DNA of 20,571 nucleotides. Origin: an uncultured Pelagibacteraceae bacterium (GTDB lineage Bacteria; Pseudomonadota; Alphaproteobacteria; Pelagibacterales; Pelagibacteraceae). Of the stretch, positions 15,786 through 20,571 are shown one piece after another; the stretch's first letter is position 1, and every line of letters starts with the position of its first letter. Under the pieces are notes generated by a model, which was given only the letters and a program-made list of their open reading frames with translations, was not told where the DNA came from and ran no database searches. The position numbers and the translations under genes are program-made. The stretch spans positions 1-20,571 of the forward strand of contig CACFKO010000015.1 of the NCBI GenBank assembly GCA_902566925.1, read 5' to 3'.

Positions 15786-15893
15786 ATGACCAAAGTTTTT
15801 TTAATTGGTGTTTGCATAATCATAACAATTGTTTTAATACTTTTTCCACTTTTAGTTTCTTACAAGGCACAAAAAAAACGAAATAAAAAATAA
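15786..15893 (+). CDS. Possible 35-residue single-pass membrane peptide
   Basis: The frame ATG 15786 to TAA 15891-15893 encodes MTKVFLIGVCIIITIVLILF then PLLVSY and a basic tail KAQKKRNKK. Residues 4-24 form one strong transmembrane helix. The positive tail predicts a cytoplasmic C-terminus. It ends one base before the next ATG (15895), which is the packing seen throughout this operon and favours a real gene. There is no good Shine-Dalgarno; the nearby G-run is locked in a hairpin and is too far away. Function unknown. A chance AT-rich frame cannot be excluded. Confidence 0.5.
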   Translation: MTKVFLIGVCIIITIVLILFPLLVSYKAQKKRNKK

Positions 15894-15894
15894 T

Positions 15895-16440
15895 ATGTTT
15901 GCTTTTTTTTTAGATATAATTTTCAAATCAATTAAATTAGATAAATCTTTATATACTAACAGCAAATATTTTGGTGAGGCTGGAATTTATTTTGCTGGTT
16001 TAATTATGATATTAGATGGGGTTGCTGGTGCAATTGCCGCGAACACAGTTATCAAAACATCAATAGGAGTTTCGGGAATTACAGCAATCTTTGCTTGGTT
16101 CTTTTGGTCAATTTTAATTTACGTCATTGGTGTCAAACTATTTCCTGATAAAAACACTAAAGCTTCATTCAAAAATATTTTAGTTGGAGTGGGATACGCG
16201 CATGCACCTGGCTTGCTCAGGTTTTTTGCTGTAGTTCCTGAAATGGTATTTCCTATAATTTTTTTAACGCAATTTTGGATATTTGCATCTTTAATTATCT
16301 CTATGAAACAGGTGCTTAACCTAAAATCAAATTTTAAATCGTTTGGTATAATATTTTTATCCTTTTTAATTATTGCTTTTTTATCAATCTCTTTTGTTAT
16401 GAGTAAAATGAATGTGCTCCCAGCTGGGAATATTACTTAA
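15895..16440 (+). CDS. Yip1-domain-like integral membrane protein
   Basis: The 181-residue protein has about five hydrophobic helices (roughly 30-50, 57-80, 93-112, 118-136 and 147-168). The segment VGVGYAHAPGLLRFF (about 97-111) and the following PEMVFPIIFLTQFWIF fit the bacterial Yip1 (YIPF-like) membrane family, whose biochemical role is generally unknown. It is the last gene of the proX operon, one base after the small membrane peptide, so it may aid transport or osmotic adaptation, but this is context only. Its stop overlaps the stop of a convergent small gene on the other strand (16437-16440), leaving no room for a terminator between the two units. Confidence 0.7.
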   Translation: MFAFFLDIIFKSIKLDKSLYTNSKYFGEAGIYFAGLIMILDGVAGAIAANTVIKTSIGVSGITAIFAWFFWSILIYVIGVKLFPDKNTKASFKNILVGVGYAHAPGLLRFFAVVPEMVFPIIFLTQFWIFASLIISMKQVLNLKSNFKSFGIIFLSFLIIAFLSISFVMSKMNVLPAGNIT

Positions 16441-16607
16441 ATGGGAAATATAGTTTTTGAAGTTCTGCAGGACTTACATAATTTAAAACCTGTTAGAATT
16501 AAATTTTGCCTTACACTTTCGTCTTCTTTTTTGCATTCCTCACAAACATTGTTTAATTCGTCAGTCGGATCATTTTTATCAGGTTTTATAAAAGATTTTT
16601 TAATCAT
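16437..16607 (-). CDS. Small double-CxxC (zinc-ribbon-like) protein, 56 residues
   Basis: The frame starts at ATG 16607 and stops with TAA at 16437-16439. It encodes 56 residues with two cysteine pairs, VCEEC (C22, C25) and LCKSC (C44, C47), separated by 18 residues, a spacing suited to one zinc site. The N-terminal third is basic and polar. The ATG overlaps the last eight bases of the DUF3726-like gene, consistent with coupled translation as the last gene of that run, and its end overlaps the Yip1-like stop by four bases. The ordered cysteines are hard to explain by chance in AT-rich non-coding DNA. I do not recognise a named family; a metal-binding accessory role is a guess. Confidence 0.7.
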   Translation of the reverse strand: MIKKSFIKPDKNDPTDELNNVCEECKKEDESVRQNLILTGFKLCKSCRTSKTIFPI

Positions 16608-17208
16608 TATCCGTTAGTCCGGCTCCTGCTGCACTTTTTTTAAGCTCATCTGTTTCCTCAACAAAGGTGTTTGTAGATAACTTATATAAATTATCCCATT
16701 CATTTTGATCAAATGTATTTGAATTTTTGATAAAAGAAATTTGAATTAAATCTGCATGTTTTAATATTTCATTAGCAAAATAATTTGAATATATATTTTG
16801 ATTAAAATTTAATAAAAAAATTTTTTCATCAATTTTAAGCGATATTTTTTTTCCAACTATTTCTGAGGCTCTACTTAAAAAGGGTAAAAATAAAATTGGA
16901 TAGGACATATTTTCAATTTTAATATTAACCAAATCTTTAAGCTCATCGATTTGATCTAGAAAACTTGTACCAGCTATAATTGGACAATAAGGAATTTTAG
17001 ACTGATTTTCGGTAGATATGTGAGTAAGGTGTTGAAATTTTTTTGATTTTAATGAGTTAAAATAATCATTTAAGTTTTTTAAACCAGATAAACCATAAGT
17101 TTCTAATAGTTTAATATTTTTTCCAACTTCTTCTGCAATTCCCCAGCTATAACCGACACCCTTACTAGCTCTTTTAACAATTGTATCTATTTCACTTAAA
17201 CTTCTCAT
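16600..17208 (-). CDS. DUF3726-type protein of unknown function
   Basis: I start it at ATG 17208, giving 202 residues. The frame also opens one codon earlier at a TTG, but the ATG overlaps the stop of the preceding gene as TGATG. The N-terminus RSLSEIDTIVKRASKGVGYS followed by WGIAEEVGK, and the C-terminal AAGAGLTDND, match what I remember of DUF3726 proteins in marine alphaproteobacteria. There is no signal peptide or membrane segment, so it is probably cytosolic. The invariant-looking glycine-rich tail could contact a nucleotide or partner protein, but this is speculation. It always appears here coupled: upstream the unassigned 553-residue protein, downstream a double-CxxC protein, which argues for one functional unit. 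No reaction can be assigned. Confidence 0.7.
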   Translation of the reverse strand: MRSLSEIDTIVKRASKGVGYSWGIAEEVGKNIKLLETYGLSGLKNLNDYFNSLKSKKFQHLTHISTENQSKIPYCPIIAGTSFLDQIDELKDLVNIKIENMSYPILFLPFLSRASEIVGKKISLKIDEKIFLLNFNQNIYSNYFANEILKHADLIQISFIKNSNTFDQNEWDNLYKLSTNTFVEETDELKKSAAGAGLTDND

Positions 17209-18869
17209 CAATTTAAAGAATTATAAACCCAATGATCATTAAAAGAATTTAAATCCTCTGGAAGAGGAGCGCCTTGAAACATGGAAATTCTCAACCATTT
17301 ATCAGATCGTGGATCAAATTTAACTGCACCAAAAAAAGACAATTTAAGTCTTAACATGTCAATTGCAACTAATTCTGATCCAATTGTGTTATCCTGTATC
17401 TCTGCGTAAGGAAATTTTTCAATTATAAATGCTCTTCTTACTACATGTCTGAGATCATTATTTTCTAAAAGAAATTTACCAACCTTTAAACTATTTTTCA
17501 CATTAGAAATCCTTGAATATAATTCATTAATATCTCTGGCTATTGCTAAGGGCTGTTCTAATTCAGAACCATTATCATGAAATCTATCAGCAAGCCTCGG
17601 CTCCTCTTTATTTTTAGATATAAACCAAAAATTTTGATGGCTCTCTTTTTTTGAGAAGTCAATTTTAAGTATATCGGAATATTTTTCTTCTAAAATTCTC
17701 CTTAAATCTTGAATAGTACGACTTGCTGGTATTGTAAAAAACTTATCTTCTTCAGAGCTCATTTTATAAACATATGGCTCAACAATTTCATCAAAAGGTT
17801 CCATCATCATCGAAACAATATATTCGATACACTCATCTTTGAGGTTTTTCTCACTCCATAAGTAAATCTCATTGAAAGGATATTCATTTTGAAATAAAGA
17901 ATTTTCGTCTAAAAATTTTGTAAATTTTATTAAATCCTCATTTAAACTTAAAATTTTTTTCTTTTGAAATTCACTGTCAGTTGTCCATGAAGATATATTT
18001 TTTAAAGATTTTTTAAGACAATTTTTAAAGATATTCTCACTTTTTTTTTCAACTACTTTGATCTCTCTAATTTTTTTTAGTACGTTCTCTCTTGCTGCTA
18101 TCCAATTATTTAATAGCGTTGGATGATTTACAATAAAAGGTGCCATACCTAAACCTGTTGAGTTCCCGATTCCTAAATTTCTACAGATTTCATTATCTAA
18201 CTTAATAGCTTTTTTTGGATTTTTATATTTTGCAATATGATTAACTTGGTCAAAAGTAAATTGTCTTACTAAGTAAACTAACATCATTTCTAATCTAAAT
18301 GGACCAAAAATTTCATTTCTATTTTTAATTCTAAAGCGATCAGCTAAACCAAATTTTCCTGAGCCATAAACAGCTGTTGTTCTATATAAATAACCAACTT
18401 CTGAAATTTTGGACTTATCTGGTTGTCTTCCATTCGAAAGACTGTCAACCACGTGATCAAAAATTCTGACTGATTTGTTTGCTCTTGATAAAGTTAGTTC
18501 TTTGTAAGACATTCTACCAACTTCTTGTTTAGGAACATTTTCGCTTAAGCGATCTAAATCATTTTTACTAGGAATACCATCGTGTAAAGTAAATGCTGCG
18601 TCCCATTTCGTTGCGATAACTCTATCAGATCTTTCTTTGTCATCTATTTTATTAGCAAAACATATTAATGAATAAATTCTTTTGTTTTTGCTAAATGAGT
18701 AAACTGCTCTTCCAAATCCATTTTCATCCAAATCAAATAAATCTCTATTATATTTCCAGGTTTTAAATTCTTTTAAAAATGAACGTAGGAAAGATAATTT
18801 GGATTGATGAAAACATCCAAGTTTTGATAATTTCATTATTTTCTTTGGATCTCTAAGATTAATTTTCAT
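17208..18869 (-). CDS. Conserved-looking 553-residue protein of unknown function
   Basis: I chose ATG 18869, which overlaps the M19 gene's stop (TGATG), over the TTG one codon upstream. I do not recognise a named family. It looks soluble, with no signal peptide and no transmembrane segment. Distinct blocks likely under selection are LGCFHQSKLSFLRSF (about 17-31), RSDRVIATKWDAAFTLHDG, LSRANKSVRIFDHVVDSL, YLYRTTAVYGSGKFGLADRF (near 165-185), RNLGIGNSTGLGMAPF, the acidic/aromatic region around PASRTIQDLRRILEEKYSD, and PRLADRFHDNGSELEQPLAI. The GNSTGLGMAPF and GSGKFGLADR stretches are glycine-rich, suggestive of ligand-binding loops but not a classical P-loop. Its middle (about 260-330) is Lys/Glu-rich and probably helical. 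Coupling to an M19 dipeptidase relative and a DUF3726 protein suggests a joint role, perhaps processing or assembly of a peptide- or amide-containing metabolite. Confidence 0.75.
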   Translation of the reverse strand: MKINLRDPKKIMKLSKLGCFHQSKLSFLRSFLKEFKTWKYNRDLFDLDENGFGRAVYSFSKNKRIYSLICFANKIDDKERSDRVIATKWDAAFTLHDGIPSKNDLDRLSENVPKQEVGRMSYKELTLSRANKSVRIFDHVVDSLSNGRQPDKSKISEVGYLYRTTAVYGSGKFGLADRFRIKNRNEIFGPFRLEMMLVYLVRQFTFDQVNHIAKYKNPKKAIKLDNEICRNLGIGNSTGLGMAPFIVNHPTLLNNWIAARENVLKKIREIKVVEKKSENIFKNCLKKSLKNISSWTTDSEFQKKKILSLNEDLIKFTKFLDENSLFQNEYPFNEIYLWSEKNLKDECIEYIVSMMMEPFDEIVEPYVYKMSSEEDKFFTIPASRTIQDLRRILEEKYSDILKIDFSKKESHQNFWFISKNKEEPRLADRFHDNGSELEQPLAIARDINELYSRISNVKNSLKVGKFLLENNDLRHVVRRAFIIEKFPYAEIQDNTIGSELVAIDMLRLKLSFFGAVKFDPRSDKWLRISMFQGAPLPEDLNSFNDHWVYNSLN

Positions 18870-19837
18870 CAATTAATACCTTTATAAAAATTATACCAAT
18901 TATTACCTAAAATTTTATTTGTATCCTCGGTGTTAAAACCTATTTTTTTTAATCCTGTTTCTAGATTTTTAAAACCTCTGGCATCCAAAAACCAATCTGG
19001 TTGTTGAGGAAATCCAGGTTTATTTTTTGATCCCTCTCCAAAATTTTTTGTTTTTGTCCATGTTCCATTTCTCATCCATTCAACAACAGAATCAGGTTGA
19101 TTTAAACAAAGGTCTGAGCCTATACCTACATTGTTTATTCCCATTATATCAACTGTTCTTGCAGCCATTTCACAAAAACTTTCTAGTTTACAGTTTGTAC
19201 TATCTTTAAGATGGTGAGCATACAATGATAAACCTAACATTCCATTGTTACTTGCCAGTGCTTTTAAAAGATCATTTGATTTATTTCTTAAAGCTTTATG
19301 CCAAAAATTTGGATTAGCATGAGTTATGGCAATTGGTTTTTTACTTAAATCAATTGCATCGAAAGTACTTTTCTCAGCTGAATGAGACATGTCAACTACA
19401 ATACCTAATCTATTCATTTCTTTTATAGCTTCTTTTCCAAAATTTGTAACACCGCTATCAGTTTTTTCATAACATCCTGTGGCTAGTAATGATTGATTGT
19501 TGTAAGTAAGTTGCATGAATCTGCATCCTTTTTCATGAACTTTTTCAATTAAACCAATATCATCCTCAATTGGTGAGCAATTTTGAAAACCAAAGAAAAT
19601 AGCAGTCTTATTTTCCTTTCTTGCTCTTTCAATATCCTTAAAGTTTTTTCCAAGAAAAATTAAATCTGAATTTTCTTTAAAATGATTATCCCACTCTTTT
19701 ACTCTATCTAAAAACTCATCATAATCTTCATGATAAACAACTGTTACATGAACTGCATCAAGTTCTGCTTCTCTATTTATTTGAAATACCTCTCTTGACC
19801 AATTACAGTATTGAAGATTATCAATTTTATAATTCAT
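18869..19837 (-). CDS. Membrane dipeptidase (peptidase M19) family protein with altered metal site
   Basis: The 322-residue protein has the M19/renal dipeptidase barrel. Conserved blocks are FMQLTYNNQSLLATGCYE (107-124), GIVVDMSHSAEKSTFDAI (145-162), IAITHANP (169-176) and VGIGSDLCLNQ (237-247). These supply H152, H173 and D242. However, the usual N-terminal HxD pair is replaced by QYCN (9-12) and the bridging glutamate region reads FFGFQNCSP (81-89, Q85). No signal peptide is present. Either it binds one metal and acts on an unusual substrate, or it is a non-peptidase member. Classic substrates are dipeptides, but some relatives act on other amides. It is the first gene of the four-gene minus-strand run, divergent from purE with only 43 bases between the starts. 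Confidence 0.8.
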   Translation of the reverse strand: MNYKIDNLQYCNWSREVFQINREAELDAVHVTVVYHEDYDEFLDRVKEWDNHFKENSDLIFLGKNFKDIERARKENKTAIFFGFQNCSPIEDDIGLIEKVHEKGCRFMQLTYNNQSLLATGCYEKTDSGVTNFGKEAIKEMNRLGIVVDMSHSAEKSTFDAIDLSKKPIAITHANPNFWHKALRNKSNDLLKALASNNGMLGLSLYAHHLKDSTNCKLESFCEMAARTVDIMGINNVGIGSDLCLNQPDSVVEWMRNGTWTKTKNFGEGSKNKPGFPQQPDWFLDARGFKNLETGLKKIGFNTEDTNKILGNNWYNFYKGIN

Positions 19838-19880
19838 ATAAATACATATATAATAGTGTTAAAATTTTTGATATTAAAAC
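19838..19880. promoter_or_regulatory. Short divergent promoter region between the M19 gene and purE
   Basis: Only 43 bases separate the two starts. A perfect TATAAT lies at 19849-19854, 26 bases before the purE ATG, and could be its -10 element, giving a leader of about 20 bases. No good -35 hexamer sits 16-18 bases upstream, where the sequence is already M19 coding. On the minus strand the overlapping AT-rich run could serve the M19 unit. Overlapping promoters imply mutual interference. Confidence 0.4.
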
Positions 19881-20378
19881 ATGCGGATGATTAAGAATAA
19901 AAACCATAAAGTCGCAATTGTGATGGGTAGTCAATCTGATTATTCAACTATGAAATATGCTGTGAACGTACTCAAATTACTTAAAATAAAACATGAGATT
20001 AAGATAGTCTCAGCCCACAGAACTCCAAAAAGAATGTTTGATTTTGCAAAAACTGCTGAGAAAAATAATTTTTCCGTAATTATTGCTGGTGCCGGTGGAT
20101 CGGCTCACTTACCGGGCATGATTGCTTCTTTAACAAATTTACCAGTATTAGGAGTACCAATAGAAAGTAAAAAACTGAAAGGTCTTGATAGTTTATTATC
20201 AATTGTTCAGATGCCAAAAGGAGTTCCTGTAGGTACGGTGGCTATAGGAGTTGATGGAGCAATTAATGCTGCTCTTTTATCTGCATCTATAATTTCCCTT
20301 TCTGATAAAAAACTAAAAAAACGTCTTAATAATTGGAAGACAAAACAAACTAAATCTGTAAAAAAAAAGCCTAAATAG
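19881..20378 (+). CDS. purE: N5-carboxyaminoimidazole ribonucleotide mutase
   Basis: The 165-residue cytosolic enzyme carries the standard class I PurE motifs: [10 protein letters not shown] (about 15-24), [27 protein letters not shown] (serine replaces the more usual alanine in GGAAHLPG), and [19 protein letters not shown]. It moves the carboxyl group of N5-CAIR to C4, giving CAIR, in de novo purine synthesis. It works with PurK, whose gene begins right after its stop with no spacer, so the two are co-translated. Length agrees with the family. A second in-frame ATG two codons downstream (19887) is an equally possible start. The lysine-rich C-terminal tail ([11 protein letters not shown]) is poorly conserved in general. 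Confidence 0.95.
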   Translation: MRMIKNKNHKVAIVMGSQSDYSTMKYAVNVLKLLKIKHEIKIVSAHRTPKRMFDFAKTAEKNNFSVIIAGAGGSAHLPGMIASLTNLPVLGVPIESKKLKGLDSLLSIVQMPKGVPVGTVAIGVDGAINAALLSASIISLSDKKLKKRLNNWKTKQTKSVKKKPK

Positions 20379-20571
20379 ATGACCAAAGTTAATCTTGGAA
20401 TATTAGGCGGAGGTCAATTAGGTAGTTTATTAGCAATAGCTGCCAAAAAGCTAGATATTAAAACTATAATTTTTTGTGACGATAAAGATGCTCCAGCAAA
20501 AAATTATTGTGATGATTTTATCCTTGGAGATTATAAAGATTTAAAATGTATTGAAGAATTTGTAAATAAAG
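20379..20571 (+). CDS. purK: N5-carboxyaminoimidazole ribonucleotide synthase, 5' part only (cut by window edge)
   Basis: The first 64 codons are visible from ATG 20379, directly after the purE TAG. The N-terminus MTKVNLGILGGGQLGSLLAI shows the GGGQLG nucleotide-binding loop that opens PurK proteins, followed by KTIIFCDDKDAPAKNY, typical of the preATP-grasp domain. The full enzyme (about 360 residues) makes N5-CAIR from AIR, ATP and bicarbonate, the substrate for PurE. Nothing can be said of the ATP-grasp domain because it lies beyond the window. Confidence 0.9.
   Translation, partial: MTKVNLGILGGGQLGSLLAIAAKKLDIKTIIFCDDKDAPAKNYCDDFILGDYKDLKCIEEFVNK

Noticed and set aside
1..20571. CRISPR arrays, insertion sequences, phage genes or tRNA genes
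   Set aside because: No regularly spaced direct repeats, transposase-like frames or recognisable tRNA cloverleafs were seen on either strand.

Overview
The window is AT-rich, densely packed DNA from a marine, probably SAR11-like (Pelagibacterales or a neighbouring streamlined lineage) alphaproteobacterium. The reasons are the low GC, the near-absence of spacers (many start/stop overlaps of the TAATG or TGATG type), and a gene set dominated by methylated-osmolyte and one-carbon metabolism. The taxonomic call is inference from style and gene content; no rRNA or marker gene is present.

Layout. (1) Positions 1-3288, minus strand: two tandem paralogous secreted proteins, each with a signal peptide and five propeller-like repeats. 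The complete copy ends in an autotransporter-type beta-barrel. It has an in-frame TAA 27 codons before what looks like its natural, phenylalanine-terminated end. The other copy runs off the left edge. (2) Positions 3311-11347, minus strand: a tightly packed run of seven genes. In transcription order they are a betaine-homocysteine methyltransferase (BHMT) relative, a dimethylglycine/sarcosine dehydrogenase-type flavoprotein, a glycine amidinotransferase relative, a SAM methyltransferase, a Rieske oxygenase of the betaine/choline type, a DddP-like M24 metalloenzyme and a small APS-kinase-like P-loop kinase. (3) Positions 11348-11646: a divergent control region. (4) Positions 11647-16440, plus strand: ProX-type binding protein, strong hairpin, ProW-type permease, a short methylenetetrahydrofolate reductase relative, a DmdA/GcvT-like folate-dependent methyltransferase, a 35-residue membrane peptide and a Yip1-like membrane protein. 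(5) Positions 16437-19837, minus strand: an M19 dipeptidase relative lacking part of the usual metal site, an unrecognised 553-residue protein, a DUF3726-type protein and a 56-residue double-CxxC protein, all coupled by overlapping start/stop codons. (6) Positions 19881 to the end, plus strand: purE followed directly by a truncated purK.

How the genes fit together. The divergent blocks 2 and 4 read as one metabolic island: import of a quaternary ammonium or sulfonium compound (ProX/ProW), removal of methyl groups (BHMT to homocysteine, GcvT-like and dehydrogenase to tetrahydrofolate, Rieske by oxidation), and interconversion of the folate-bound one-carbon units (MTHFR relative). The amidinotransferase, SAM methyltransferase, DddP-like enzyme and small kinase do not belong to the textbook glycine betaine route. 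They suggest an additional or different substrate, possibly a guanidino or sulfonium compound. No ProV ATPase and no Rieske reductase are in the window. The second cluster of special interest is block 5, whose central protein I cannot assign.
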